A stretch of 64,000 nt of DNA from CALAED01 sp036378315 (GTDB taxonomy: Bacteria > Actinomycetota > Actinomycetes > Streptosporangiales > Streptosporangiaceae): the NCBI GenBank assembly GCA_036378315.1, contig DASUWU010000074.1, positions 1-64,000 of the forward strand, in the 5' to 3' direction. The notes under the pieces were generated by a model. It saw only the letters and a list, made by a program, of their open reading frames with translations, had not been told where the DNA came from and did not search any database. A program made the translations under genes and the position numbers. This document shows positions 43,701 to 51,829 of this stretch, one piece after another (position 1 is the stretch's first letter; each line of letters begins with the position of its first letter).

Positions 43701-44181
43701 GGCGGACACGACCGTCGGCGCGGCGGAGGCCGGAGACGCGGCGGCGCTCGCCGAGCTGGCCGCGCTGATGGACGACCGGCCCGACGAGTTCATGCTGATC
43801 GTCACCGGCGGCCGCGAGGAGCTGCCGCGGCTGGTCGACGCGAACCCCACGCTCCGCGACCGGCTCGGCGAAGTGATCGTCTTTCCCGACCTCGGCGACG
43901 ACGACCTCGTCCAGATCTACCGGCTCCATGCCGCCGAGCAACGCTACGTCCTGGAAGAGGAACTGCTGGCCGCGCTGCCGGCCCGGATGGCCGCGCTGCG
44001 CGCCGACCCCGGCTACGCCGGCGGCCACTCGGTCCGCCGCCTGTTCGACGAGACCCTCGCCCGCCAGTCGGTGCGGATCGTCCGCGACGGCGCGACCATG
44101 TCGGCCGACCGGCTCACCCTGCTGACCGCGGCCGACCTGCCGGACCCGCCGGGCCCACCCGAACGGCCCGCCGGGCCCTGA
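40795..44181 (+). CDS. Large protein with two degenerate CbxX/CfqX-type AAA modules
   Basis: 1128 residues. Residues 1-470 are a helical, tryptophan-containing domain of no recognised family (early block AGAGEWWLYGAWGRWYRS). After a Pro/Ala linker comes AAA module 1 (about 545-790), whose Walker A is GTPSSGQR (no Lys) and Walker B HTLLLDGLD. Module 2 (about 825-1128) keeps Walker A GAPGTGKTT near 870 and an arginine finger in NPTLRDRLG. In it the expected FIDEA is LELDFD, followed by a 50-residue Asp/Ala/Gly insert (DADADADGDGGGGG). The layout is reminiscent of EccA and CbbX activases, but no ESX or RuBisCO genes are here. GTG 40795 has TACCAT 7 nt upstream. Confidence 0.85.
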   Translation: MNWQAGPPPPGTARDLFLQTEAAIRALVAAPWWRTAQPAQRADVVISHMLAGAGEWWLYGAWGRWYRSGLDGSWHPCPAPADPAARRAVGIAPHGAGNPPVPPQLIPAGPDLAAGRVAPTGFLSGPPPTAVVARLQQALITALSVDPTQFPLRDPAFTPGTPSTVAAAWGALLWCAGSPVAVAEHPLIELIAPYLTIPRGELRWMTAPDLAHLAGYYCERLRAGDAVGAAHVLRVIAEVAAALRTDQAFRPGAHALDAITAATTQMIQYDMGGIGFGDAAVAEQWRRRCPPEFAPAVMREAAPGEFFRLALYDLQETIRALTAADPDPGSAGPPPTPARIRQTALALLAADLRPATPAAVSPLLPWLDPAGARTLQAVLAQDDHPLRRLWPANGRLPDVLRPAGGEQDDPETAAERAGHLAALLATSYALGLTCSRLARLTPPTPGFVVPAAAAAELRGAAARAPKRTGELTAWQILEAARAHLAAGRARQDPPPAPGAAGEPAAGAATAAVDEPRPPVAAAMDPPVGPPVPGPPPPDPAALGVPHVVEAYGTRFLCGLDDVAGLLAEMRRRGQWARRLRGQEVSGASAPGLLLVGTPSSGQRRLARIVGKALAEVGVGSGELHGIDATGLRDRGPDEVRAVLDEHAGHTLLLDGLDQLIDGTETGAAFAAALYRARVEGVSHTTLVATCRPERLSRLSAAHPELLTDFRVVRLPDLTDPAARIALLDLLARERRVELSPGAWLVARRDMGRVRGRGRLAGARLVETYLDRAATRHLGRAGDAAALEPADDAEAPILEPADVDGVAEELEPSLRDLKDVDAYLAELRSLAGLGPVKDTVERLVAEARVAAARRRAGLPAARPRRHLGFAGAPGTGKTTVARLVGKLFAVIGPLESGHVVRCALADLTGPDQAKAKVGEALGGVLELDFDRTPAPDPSPAPEPAADQAAGSRDADADADGDGGGGGGAGGADTTVGAAEAGDAAALAELAALMDDRPDEFMLIVTGGREELPRLVDANPTLRDRLGEVIVFPDLGDDDLVQIYRLHAAEQRYVLEEELLAALPARMAALRADPGYAGGHSVRRLFDETLARQSVRIVRDGATMSADRLTLLTAADLPDPPGPPERPAGP

Positions 44182-44256
44182 CCCCTTCCCCCGCCGGCCC
44201 GTGTCGGTCCCGTGTCGGTCCGGGCCGTGACGGACGGGGCGGGCTAGCTTGCAGGC

Positions 44257-45402
44257 ATGCCAGCGGCGCGCGGGGGGCCGGCGGCCGGCGGCCCGCAGAT
44301 GCCGCCGTGGCTGCCGCGGGCCTTCGTGCTCGCGGCGACCGTCGTACTGCTGTTCGGCGCCGGGCTCTGGGTGCTCGCGCGGCTGCGCGTCCTGCTGCTG
44401 TTGGTGCTGGTCTCGCTGTTCCTGGCACTGGCGATCGAGCCGGCGGTCGACCGGCTCGCCGCCCGCGGCTGGCGGCGCGGCCTGGCCACCGGCCTGATGC
44501 TCGTGCTCGTCATCGGGCTCACCCTGGGGTTCGTCGGCGTCCTCGGCTCGCTGCTGGCCAGGCAGGCCACCACCCTGATCAACGGGTTCCCCCACTACGT
44601 CGACTCCGTCATCCGCTGGGTCAACGACACCTTCCACACCCGCATCTCCCAGCGAACGATCATCAACCGGCTGCCCAGCCTGACCTCCCAGTTCGGCCGG
44701 AACCTGTCCGGCCTGGCCGGCAACGCGCTGGGCATCGGCGCCACAGCCGTGGGGGTGCTGTTCCAGTCGCTCGGCGTGGTGCTGTTCACCTTCTACCTGT
44801 CCGCCGACGGGCCGAACGTGCGCCGCGGGATCTGCGCGCTGCTGCCGCCGCACCGCCAGCGCCACGTCCTGCGCGCCTGGGAGATCGCGATCGACAAGAC
44901 CGGCGGCTACATCTACTCGCGGGCGCTGCTCGCGCTGCTGTCGGGGATCGCGCACTACATCGCGATGCGGGTGCTCGGCGTGCCGTACGCGCTCACCCTG
45001 GCGCTGTGGGTCGGCATCATCTCCCAGTTCATCCCCGCGGTCGGCACCTATCTGGCCGGCGCGGTCCCCGTGCTGGTGGCGCTCGCGGCCAGCCCGGTGA
45101 CCGCGCTGTGGCTGCTGCTGTTCATCGTCGCCTACCAGCAACTCGAGAACTACCTGCTCCAGCCGCGGATCACCGCCCAGACCCTCGACATGCACCCGGC
45201 GGTGGCCTTCGGCACCGTCCTCGCCGGCATCGCGATCATCGGCCCGGTCGGCGCGCTGCTCGCGCTGCCCATCACCGCCACCGTCCAGGCCTTCACCAGC
45301 ACCTTCATCCGCCGCTACGACGTCGAGGACCACCCACTCGTCGCGGCCCGGCCGCCCGCCCGGCGCCGGCTGTGGCCGCGCCGGCGCCCGCCGCCGCGGT
45401 GA
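44257..45402 (+). CDS. AI-2E family transporter
   Basis: 381 residues with about eight membrane helices. The family pattern is present: ALAIEPAVDRLAARGWRRGLATGLMLV, FTFYLSADGPNVRRG, GVPYALTLALWVGIISQFIPAVGTYLAGAVPVLVAL, YQQLENYLLQPRI and the end near HPAVAFGTVLAG. Members include TqsA-like exporters and Na+/H+ antiporters; transport of AI-2 itself is rarely shown. TAGCTT (44245-44250) ends 6 nt before the ATG, suggesting a leaderless mRNA. Confidence 0.88.
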   Translation: MPAARGGPAAGGPQMPPWLPRAFVLAATVVLLFGAGLWVLARLRVLLLLVLVSLFLALAIEPAVDRLAARGWRRGLATGLMLVLVIGLTLGFVGVLGSLLARQATTLINGFPHYVDSVIRWVNDTFHTRISQRTIINRLPSLTSQFGRNLSGLAGNALGIGATAVGVLFQSLGVVLFTFYLSADGPNVRRGICALLPPHRQRHVLRAWEIAIDKTGGYIYSRALLALLSGIAHYIAMRVLGVPYALTLALWVGIISQFIPAVGTYLAGAVPVLVALAASPVTALWLLLFIVAYQQLENYLLQPRITAQTLDMHPAVAFGTVLAGIAIIGPVGALLALPITATVQAFTSTFIRRYDVEDHPLVAARPPARRRLWPRRRPPPR

Positions 45403-45439
45403 CCCCGGACCCGCCGGCCGCGGGCACGCGCCGGCTTGG

Positions 45440-45919
45440 ATGGGAGACATGACGATTCAAGTGGCCGTCTGCGGGCCGCACGACTGTGACGACGAACTGC
45501 GCCGGCTGGCCGGCGAGACGGGACGGCTGCTCGCCGCCCGCGGCGCCGTGGTGATCTGCGGCGGCTACGGCGGGGTCATGGCGGCAGCCGCGCACGGTGC
45601 CGCCGCCGCCGGCGGCACCGTTGTCGGCATCCTGTCCGGCGCCGACCGCGCGGACGCCAACCCCCACCTGTCCATCGTGATACCCACCGGCCTCGGCCAA
45701 GCCCGCAACGCCGTCATCGTCAACGCCGGCGACGCCGTCATCGCCGTCGGCGGCTCCTGGGGGACCCTGTCAGAGGTCGCGCTCGCCATGCGTACCGGCC
45801 GGGTCCCCGTCGTCCAGCTCGGCGGCTGGCACATCAGCGACCCCGCCGGGCGGCCGCCGCCCGGCGTGCGGCACGCCCGCACCCCGCACGAGGCCCTGGA
45901 CCTGACCGGCCTGTGGTGA
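45440..45919 (+). CDS. TIGR00725/LOG-family nucleotide-binding protein
   Basis: 159 residues with a Rossmann-like fold: VAVCGPHDCDDELRRLA, VVICGGYGGVMAAAAHGA, GLGQARNAVIVNAGDAVIAVGGSWGTLSEVALAMRTGRVPVV. The GGYGGVM and GGxxGTLxE motifs are those of lysine-decarboxylase-fold phosphoribohydrolases, though the PGGxGT of cytokinin-activating LOG enzymes is changed to VGGSWGT. Either ATG 45440 or 45449 could be the start; GGGAG lies between them. Confidence 0.82.
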   Translation: MGDMTIQVAVCGPHDCDDELRRLAGETGRLLAARGAVVICGGYGGVMAAAAHGAAAAGGTVVGILSGADRADANPHLSIVIPTGLGQARNAVIVNAGDAVIAVGGSWGTLSEVALAMRTGRVPVVQLGGWHISDPAGRPPPGVRHARTPHEALDLTGLW

Positions 45920-45980
45920 CCCGCCCGGCGACCGGCCAGCCGCCGCCCGCCGGCCCCGCGGTGACCGTCGCGCCCGTTCC

Positions 45981-46754
45981 TCAGGTCGCGGAGAACCCGC
46001 CGTCGACGAACAGCGCCTGCCCGGTCACGTAGCCCGCCGCCGGCGAGGCGAGGAACACCGCCGCGCCGGCGAAGTCGTCCGGCACGCCGTTGCGGCCCAC
46101 CATCGTCCGCGCGGCAAGCGCCTCGACCACACGCTGGTCGGCGGCCACGGCCGCGGTCAACGGCGTGACCACGAAACCGGGGATGATCGCGTTGCAGCAC
46201 ACCCCGCGCGGCGACCACGCCTCGGCCTGCGACCTGGCCAGCGCGACGACGCCGCCCTTCGACGCGCCGTAACCGCCGCTGTTGTAGAACGCCCGGTAGG
46301 CCTGCTGGGAACCGATGTGGATGATCCGGCCCCAACCGCGTGCCGCCATCCCCGACCCGTACCGCTGCCCGAGCAGGAACGGGGCGTCCAGGTTGACGGC
46401 CATCGTGCGGTCCCACTGCTCGACGGTCAGCTCGCCGAGCGGCGGGCGCAGGTTGACCCCGGCCGAGGTCACGAGGACATCCGGCTCCCCGAACGGTCCG
46501 ACCGCCTCCTCCGCCGCCCGCGCCACCTCCGCGCGGTCGGCGAGGTCGGCCCGCACCGCGGCGGCGCGGCAGCCGCCGGCGGTCAGCTCCGCGACCGTCT
46601 CGGCCAGCTCACGTTCCCGGCGGGCGACGAGAACGACCGCGGCGCCGGCACCGCCGAGCGCCCTGGCGATGCCGCGACCGATGCCGGAGCTGCCCCCGGT
46701 GACGACGGCGACCCGGCCGCGCAGCGAAAACAGCCCTTCGAGAAAATCCGACAC
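45981..46754 (-). CDS. Short-chain dehydrogenase/reductase
   Basis: 257 residues. The NAD(P) motif is TGGSSGIGRGIA, the catalytic set Ser in IIHIGSQQAYRAF and YxxxK in GGYGASKGGVVALA, and PDDFAGAAVFLASPAAGYVTGQALFVDGG is the classical C-terminal motif. The dinucleotide site with RRER after strand 2 favours NADPH. The substrate is unknown. GTG 46754 has TACGAT (46763-46768, minus strand) 8 nt upstream and no Shine-Dalgarno; the open frame upstream lacks similarity. Confidence 0.9.
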   Translation of the reverse strand: MSDFLEGLFSLRGRVAVVTGGSSGIGRGIARALGGAGAAVVLVARRERELAETVAELTAGGCRAAAVRADLADRAEVARAAEEAVGPFGEPDVLVTSAGVNLRPPLGELTVEQWDRTMAVNLDAPFLLGQRYGSGMAARGWGRIIHIGSQQAYRAFYNSGGYGASKGGVVALARSQAEAWSPRGVCCNAIIPGFVVTPLTAAVAADQRVVEALAARTMVGRNGVPDDFAGAAVFLASPAAGYVTGQALFVDGGFSAT

Positions 46755-47000
46755 GTCCGCAGATCGTAGCGCCGCGAGGATCACCCGGCGCCGCCCGGGG
46801 GAGCGCCGGCGTAGCTCACGAAGAAAACCCCATGAACCGCCACCCGCCGCCTCGCGTATCTCCGGACGTCGCCCTGCGCAGGCGACAGGGAGAATACGGT
46901 CCGGACGGCTTCGCGCCGGTCCTGGCTGACGGCCGCGCGAGGCTGTCCGGATCGGCCCCCGCCACCCGCCGGTACGACCCACCCGGCCCGGCAGGGAACA

Positions 47001-47804
47001 ATGGTCCCCATGGGTGAACGCAAGCCGATCGAGTGCTGGCTGTCCGACATGGACGGTGTGCTCGTCCGCGAGGGCCGACCCGTGCCCGGCGCCGACGAGT
47101 TCATCCGCCGCCTCGCCTCATCCGGCAAACGGTTCCTCGTCCTCACCAACAACTCGATCTACACGCCCCGCGACCTCGCCGCCCGCCTCCGCGCCGCCGG
47201 GCTCCAGGTGCCGGCCGAGGCCATCTGGACCTCCGCGCTGGCCACCGCCCAGTTCCTCGCCGACCAGCGCCCGGAAGGATCGGCGTACGTGATCGGCGAG
47301 GCCGGGCTGACCACCGCGCTGCACCAGATCGGCTACGTGCTCACCGACCTCAGCCCCGACTACGTCGTGCTCGGCGAAACCCGCACCTACAGCTTCTCCC
47401 AGATCACCCAGGCGATCAGGTTGATCGAGAAGGGCGCCCGGTTCATCGCGACCAACCCCGACGCCGTCGGCCCCTCGCACGAGGGGTCGCTGCCCGCCTG
47501 CGGCGCCGTCGCCGCCATGATCACCAAGGCGACGGGGGTCGAGCCGTACTTCATCGGCAAGCCCAACCCGCTGATGATGCGCACCGCGCTGAACACCGTC
47601 GCCGGTCACAGCGAGACCACCGCGATGATCGGCGACCGCATGGACACCGACATCGTCGCCGGCATGGAAGCCGGACTCTTCACCATCCTGGTCCTGACCG
47701 GGATCACCAAGGAACCCGACATCGACCGGTACTCCTACCGGCCGTCGAAGGTCGTCGGCTCCGTCGCCGAACTCCTCGACATGATCGACCTGATCGACGT
47801 CTGA
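47001..47804 (+). CDS. HAD-IIA family sugar phosphatase, NagD-like
   Basis: 267 residues. The HAD motifs are DMDGVLV with two Asp (motif I), LVLTNNS (motif II), KPNPLMM with Lys (motif III) and MIGDRMDTDI (motif IV); the large C2 cap identifies subclass IIA. The family hydrolyses nucleotide and sugar phosphates in the cytoplasm. ATG 47001 has GCAGGGA four bases upstream; ATG 47010 in the same frame is an alternative. Confidence 0.92.
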   Translation: MVPMGERKPIECWLSDMDGVLVREGRPVPGADEFIRRLASSGKRFLVLTNNSIYTPRDLAARLRAAGLQVPAEAIWTSALATAQFLADQRPEGSAYVIGEAGLTTALHQIGYVLTDLSPDYVVLGETRTYSFSQITQAIRLIEKGARFIATNPDAVGPSHEGSLPACGAVAAMITKATGVEPYFIGKPNPLMMRTALNTVAGHSETTAMIGDRMDTDIVAGMEAGLFTILVLTGITKEPDIDRYSYRPSKVVGSVAELLDMIDLIDV

Positions 47805-47841
47805 GCCCGCGAGGTCGTCACCCGGCACCCCACCCGGCACC

Positions 47842-48414
47842 TCACCGCGGATGCGCGCGCAGCCACGCCGCCACCTCGCCGGCGTGCCCGTCCGGCGGGA
47901 AGACCGGATAGAAGACGTGCTCGATCACGCCGGCGCCGACCACCAAGGTGAGCCGCTTGATCAGCGTCAGCCCGGCGGCCTCGAACGTCGGCAGCTCCAG
48001 CGCCCTGGTCAGCCGCAGCTCGGCGTCCGACAGCAGCGGGAACGGCAGCCCCAGCCGCCGCGCCGCCTCCGCCTGGTAGACCGTGTCCTGCGTGGACACC
48101 CCCGCCACCGCCGCGCCCAGCGCGCCCAACTCGGCGGAATGATCACGGAACCCGCACGCCTCCGGGGTGCAGCCGCGCGCACCCGGGATCGCGTCCCACC
48201 CGTCGGGCAGCGGCTCGCCCGGACGGCCGGTCCGCGGGTAGGCGTACAGCACCAGCCGCGAGAACGGCTCAGGCACCTCGTCGACCCGCAGCACCCCGCC
48301 CCGCGTCGAGGCCAGCTCCAGGCCGGGCATCGCCCGGCCCGGCAGGTGCGCCGCCGCGCCGTCGTCGGCCGGCACCGGCAGCTCACCCGGCAGGTTCCGC
48401 AGGTCGTCACGCAT
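47842..48414 (-). CDS. Peroxiredoxin, BCP/AhpC-TSA type
   Basis: 190 residues with a thioredoxin fold. GCTPEACGFRD matches the bacterioferritin-comigratory-protein (PrxQ) site: peroxidatic Cys and a resolving Cys four residues later. The middle segment (LGAAVAGVSTQDTVYQAEAARRLGLPFPLLSDAE) is typical. The N-terminus is about 40 residues longer than common BCPs. ATG 48414 follows GAGGACGGG. It would reduce peroxides through a thioredoxin-like donor. Confidence 0.85.
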   Translation of the reverse strand: MRDDLRNLPGELPVPADDGAAAHLPGRAMPGLELASTRGGVLRVDEVPEPFSRLVLYAYPRTGRPGEPLPDGWDAIPGARGCTPEACGFRDHSAELGALGAAVAGVSTQDTVYQAEAARRLGLPFPLLSDAELRLTRALELPTFEAAGLTLIKRLTLVVGAGVIEHVFYPVFPPDGHAGEVAAWLRAHPR

Positions 48415-48509
48415 CGGCCCGTCCTCGTCGTCCACCCTGGCGCACGCCACCCGCACCCCGGCGGCTTCAGGTTCCCATCAGTCCCTGTGGTGCTTCGCCA
48501 GCCGGGGCA

Positions 48510-48980
48510 TCAAAGCCGCAGCGGCTTGACCGGGGCGCCGATCAGCGCCGGGTCGGCGCGCCAGTCCACGCCCGGGACGTCGATGTACAGCTCGATCTCG
48601 TTGCCGTCCGGGTCGGCGATGTAGAGGCTGTGGGTGACGGTGTGGTCACTGGCACCCAGGATCGTGGTGCCGGACTCCTCGAGCCTGGACAGCGCCTCGC
48701 GCAGCTCGTCGTCGCTGTCGCCGACCTTCAGCCCGAAGTGGTAGAGGCCGACGCGGCGGCCCTCCGGCTGCGCGGCGGCGTCCTGCCCGACCTCGATGAG
48801 CAGCAGCTCGTGGTGGGTACGCCCGGACGGCGCGGAAAACGCGGCGATCGGGGCCGGCCGCACGCCGTTCCCTTCGCCCGGCAGGATCTGCCGCCAGCCG
48901 AGCACATCCCGGTAGAAACGGGCAGAGCGCTCGATGTCTCGGACGTACAGGACGATGTGCCCGAGTTCCTTGATCTCCAC
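48510..48980 (-). CDS. VOC family dioxygenase-like protein
   Basis: 156 residues. One glyoxalase-fold unit pair: LGHIVLYVRDIERSARFYRDVLGW, HHELLLIEVG, VGLYHFGLKVGD and SLYIADPDGNEIELYID. The His-His-Glu pattern suggests an Fe2+ or Mn2+ site as in catechol 2,3-dioxygenases. No aromatic-degradation genes are nearby, so the substrate is unknown. GTG 48980 follows GAGGGAG at 7 nt. Confidence 0.85.
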   Translation of the reverse strand: MEIKELGHIVLYVRDIERSARFYRDVLGWRQILPGEGNGVRPAPIAAFSAPSGRTHHELLLIEVGQDAAAQPEGRRVGLYHFGLKVGDSDDELREALSRLEESGTTILGASDHTVTHSLYIADPDGNEIELYIDVPGVDWRADPALIGAPVKPLRL

Positions 48981-49166
48981 GCCGTACGCTCCCTCGCCGC
49001 GTCGCGCTCACCGAACGCCCGCGATGTATTCAAATCGTCAACTAAATCCTATGCCGCTGCCGGCGACCATCAACCCCCCGCCACCGAGCGAGGTCGGGGC
49101 AGCCTCAGGGACCACTCGGGGGAATCCCCGATGGCGGCCCGCCCCGCGGCGCCGCACGCTTGAGAT

Positions 49167-49610
49167 ATGTCGTACACACCTGATGTCCCTGGCCGCAACG
49201 ACTCGCTGTGGATCGCGACGGCGGCCGCCACGCAGGGGCCCTGGGGGCTCGCCTTCGCGGGCGGCGCCGTGGTCGGCGGCGCCCAACTGGCCCTGCACGT
49301 GCTGGGCGGGCACCTGACGGTGGCCGGGCCGCTGACCTCCGGCCTCATGGCCTTCTTCCTCATCGGCTCGATCGGCGCGCTGCTCCTCAAGGGACGCGAC
49401 CGGGCCCGCGCCTGGGCGCACCGGCATCCGTGGCGGTTCGCCGTCGTACCCGCCATCGGCGCCGGCGCCACCGTGCTGCCGGTCAAGCTCCTGCTCAGCA
49501 CCGCCGGCCTGTTCGGCGCGACGTTCGCCGCCATGAGCACCGCCGCGAGCGTCTTCATCATCGTCGGCCTGATCGGCATGGTGGTGGGCGCGGTCCGCCG
49601 TGCCGACTGA
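49167..49610 (+). CDS. Hypothetical membrane protein
   Basis: 147 residues with four predicted membrane helices (LAFAGGAVVGGAQLALHVLG; LTSGLMAFFLIGSIGALLL; FAVVPAIGAGATVLPVKLLL; MSTAASVFIIVGLIGMVVGAV) and a short basic loop (KGRDRARAWAHRHPWR). I do not recognise a family. ATG 49167 has a weak GAG upstream. It is followed by the operator-rich promoter of the SnoaL gene. Confidence 0.65.
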   Translation: MSYTPDVPGRNDSLWIATAAATQGPWGLAFAGGAVVGGAQLALHVLGGHLTVAGPLTSGLMAFFLIGSIGALLLKGRDRARAWAHRHPWRFAVVPAIGAGATVLPVKLLLSTAGLFGATFAAMSTAASVFIIVGLIGMVVGAVRRAD

Positions 49611-49639
49611 CGGCGTCACGCGGAGTCGCAGGGCCCGCA

Positions 49640-49696
49640 TTGACAAACGGAGTGGACACTCCGTACGCTCCTTAACCGAAGTGGAGACTTCGGTTA
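49640..49696 (+). promoter_or_regulatory. Promoter with two perfect palindromic operators
   Basis: TTGACA (49640-49645), 18-bp spacer, TACGCT (49664-49669). Operator 1 is ACGGAGTG-GA-CACTCCGT (49647-49664) and fills the spacer. Operator 2 is TAACCGAAGT-GGAG-ACTTCGGTTA (49673-49696), just downstream of the start point. Both share AGT-GGA-n-ACT at the centre, as TetR-family sites often do. Binding would block initiation and elongation. Confidence 0.75.
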
Positions 49697-49746
49697 TTGG
49701 CGGGGGCGGTGCGGTTCTCCCGGGCCGCCAACCAGGGGAGCGTCCC

Positions 49747-50205
49747 ATGGCAGAGCTCGCATCGGATCCTCGGCAGGACGCGGCCGGCCCGCGCGAGGTG
49801 TTCGAGCGCCTCATCGGCGGGATCAACGGCAGGCAATGGGACCGGCTCGCCGACCTGTACGCCGAGGACGCGGTCGTGGAACATCCCTTCGCGCTGCCGC
49901 GACCCGCGCGCCTGGACGGGCGGCAGGCCATCCGGCGGCACTTCGCCGCCGGATCGCGGCTGCCGCTGGAGTTGCGGGCCCGCGACATCGTCGTCCACGA
50001 GACCACCGACCCGGAGGTCATCATCGGGGAGTACGTCTACGACGGCCTGGTCACCACCACCGGCCGCACCTTCACCATCTCCAACGTCCAGGTGATGCGC
50101 GTCAGGGGCGGGCTGATCGTGACCTCACGCGACTACCACAACCACGCGGCGCTCGCCGAGCTGGCGGCCGGGCTCACCGCGCCAGGCGGGCGGCCCGGCC
50201 CATGA
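49747..50205 (+). CDS. SnoaL-like (NTF2 fold) protein
   Basis: 152 residues: VFERLIGGINGRQWDRLADLYAEDAVVEHPFALPRPARLDGRQAIRRHFAA begins a SnoaL/limonene-epoxide-hydrolase-type cone. The function of such stand-alone proteins is mostly unknown. ATG 49747 has AGGGGAG at 7 nt. The end overlaps the convergent sigma factor gene by 32 bp. The strong, doubly operator-covered promoter implies tight repression by a regulator encoded elsewhere. Confidence 0.83.
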   Translation: MAELASDPRQDAAGPREVFERLIGGINGRQWDRLADLYAEDAVVEHPFALPRPARLDGRQAIRRHFAAGSRLPLELRARDIVVHETTDPEVIIGEYVYDGLVTTTGRTFTISNVQVMRVRGGLIVTSRDYHNHAALAELAAGLTAPGGRPGP

Positions 50206-51466
50206 GGTAACGCTGCTCGGGCAGGCTCGTCGTCCGCCGCGCCGCCAGCGTGTAGCAGTCGCGCGCCGCGTCCGCGTCACCCGCCATCTCCAGCAGGTGC
50301 CCGCGCACCGCGGCCAGCCGATGATGGCTCGCCACCCGGTCGTCGGCGTCCAACGCCGCCAGCAGGTCCAGACCCGCCCGCGGTCCCCGCACCATCGCCA
50401 GCGCCACGGCCCGGTTGAGCGTCACCATCGGGTTGTCGGAGATGCGCTCGAGCAGCTCGAACAGCGCCAGGATCTGCGGCCAGTCGGTGTCCTCCGCCCG
50501 CGCCGCCTCATCGTGCACCGCGGCGATCGCCGCCTGCACCTGGTACGGGCCGAGCGGCGCCCGCGCCAGCGTCTCGGTGATGAGCGCGACGCCCTCGGCG
50601 ATGGCCTTCCGGTCCCACCGGCCCCTGTCCTGCTCGGCCAGCGGGATCAGCGACCCGTCAGGCCCGGTACGCGCGTCGCGGCGCGCGTCGGTGAGCAGCA
50701 TCAACGCCAGCAGCCCGGCCACCTCGCCGTCATCGGGCAGCAGCCGGCGCAGCGCCCTGGCCAGCCGGATCGCCTCCCCGGTCAACTCCGCGCGATGCAG
50801 GTCGGGACCCGACGTGGTCGTGTACCCCTCGTTGAAGATCAGATAAAGCACGTGCAGGACGACGCGCAACCGGCCGGCCCGCTCCGGCTCCGGCGGCAGC
50901 GCGAACCCGACTCCGCTGGCCTTGATGCGCTGCTTGGCCCGGCTGATCCGCTGCGCCATCGTCGCCTCAGGCACCATGAACGCCCGGGCGATCTGCGCGG
51001 TCGTGAGCCCGCCGACCGCCCGCAACGTCAACGCCACCTGCGACGCCGGCGACAGCTCCGGGTGGCAGCACAAGAACAGCAACGTCAACGTGTCGTCCTG
51101 GTCCGGCGGCCGCTCGCCCTCGGGGCCCGGCGCGAAGAACTCCTCCTGCGGGGTACGCGCCGCCACCGTCTCCTCCCGGCGGCGGCGCGCCGCGTCGCTG
51201 CGCCACTGGTCCGTCAGCCGCCGCGACGCGACCGTGATCAGCCACCCCCGGGGGCTGCCAGGAACCCCCTGGGCCGGCCACTGCACCGCCGCCTCGAGCA
51301 GCGCCTCCTGGACCGCGTCCTCGCACTCGTCGAAATGCCCGTACCGGCGGACCAGCGCGCCGATGACCCGCGGCGCCAGCTCGCGCAGCAAGTCCTCGAC
51401 GCCGGCGCCGACGGTCATCCGCGCCCCCGCACCGGCATCCGGGCACGGCGCGGCCGCCGCCGGCAT
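50174..51466 (-). CDS. ECF42-type RNA polymerase sigma factor
   Basis: 430 residues. Region 2 (YGHFDECEDAVQEALLEAAVQWP, GWLITVASRRLTDQWR) and region 4 (GLTTAQIARAFMVPEATMAQRISRAKQRI) are followed by a long C-terminal DUF6596/TPR-like domain of about 230 residues (LYLIFNEGYTTTSGPDL; LLALMLLTDARRDAR). No anti-sigma factor is coded nearby; in ECF42 the C-terminal domain is thought to control activity. The YCII gene directly upstream (3-bp gap) is the standard partner. Confidence 0.92.
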   Translation of the reverse strand: MPAAAAPCPDAGAGARMTVGAGVEDLLRELAPRVIGALVRRYGHFDECEDAVQEALLEAAVQWPAQGVPGSPRGWLITVASRRLTDQWRSDAARRRREETVAARTPQEEFFAPGPEGERPPDQDDTLTLLFLCCHPELSPASQVALTLRAVGGLTTAQIARAFMVPEATMAQRISRAKQRIKASGVGFALPPEPERAGRLRVVLHVLYLIFNEGYTTTSGPDLHRAELTGEAIRLARALRRLLPDDGEVAGLLALMLLTDARRDARTGPDGSLIPLAEQDRGRWDRKAIAEGVALITETLARAPLGPYQVQAAIAAVHDEAARAEDTDWPQILALFELLERISDNPMVTLNRAVALAMVRGPRAGLDLLAALDADDRVASHHRLAAVRGHLLEMAGDADAARDCYTLAARRTTSLPEQRYLMGRAARLAR

Positions 51467-51469
51467 GCC

Positions 51470-51829
51470 TCACACCTCATCGGCGGACCCGTTCATCAGC
51501 GGCCGCAGCTCCACACCCATGAACCGGGCGTCCGGCCAGCGCGCCGCGATCTCCAGCGCCCGCTCGAGGCTGTCGCACTCCAGCAGGCAGTAGCCCGCCA
51601 GATGCTCCTTCGCCTCCACGAACGGGCCGTCGGTCACCACCGGCACCCCATCGCGGATCCGGACGGTCTTGGCGTTCACCGGGTCGGCCAGCGCCTCCCC
51701 GCCCAGCCATTCCCCGGACTCGGTGAGCTCGGCCATCAGGCCGTCCACCTCGGCCATCACAGCGTCGAGGTCCTCGCCGAGCGCCTGGACGGTCTCGGGG
51801 TTGCTGTAGATCATCAACATGTATTTCAT
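51470..51829 (-). CDS. YCII-related (DGPF) protein
   Basis: 119 residues. MKYMLMIYSNPETVQAL at the start and the DGPF motif (VVTDGPFVEAKEHLAGYCLLE) are diagnostic. Genes of this type precede ECF41/ECF42 sigma factors and are usually targets of them. ATG 51829 has GAGGAG at 6 nt. The biochemical function is not known. Confidence 0.92.
   Translation of the reverse strand: MKYMLMIYSNPETVQALGEDLDAVMAEVDGLMAELTESGEWLGGEALADPVNAKTVRIRDGVPVVTDGPFVEAKEHLAGYCLLECDSLERALEIAARWPDARFMGVELRPLMNGSADEV

Noticed and set aside
40762..45450. 1562-codon frame on the minus strand
   Set aside because: It is an antisense frame across the AAA and AI-2E genes, of glycine/arginine/glutamine-rich shadow composition.
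45981..46982. 333-residue form of the SDR
   Set aside because: The first 76 residues have no similarity and the promoter-like TACGAT sits before GTG 46754.
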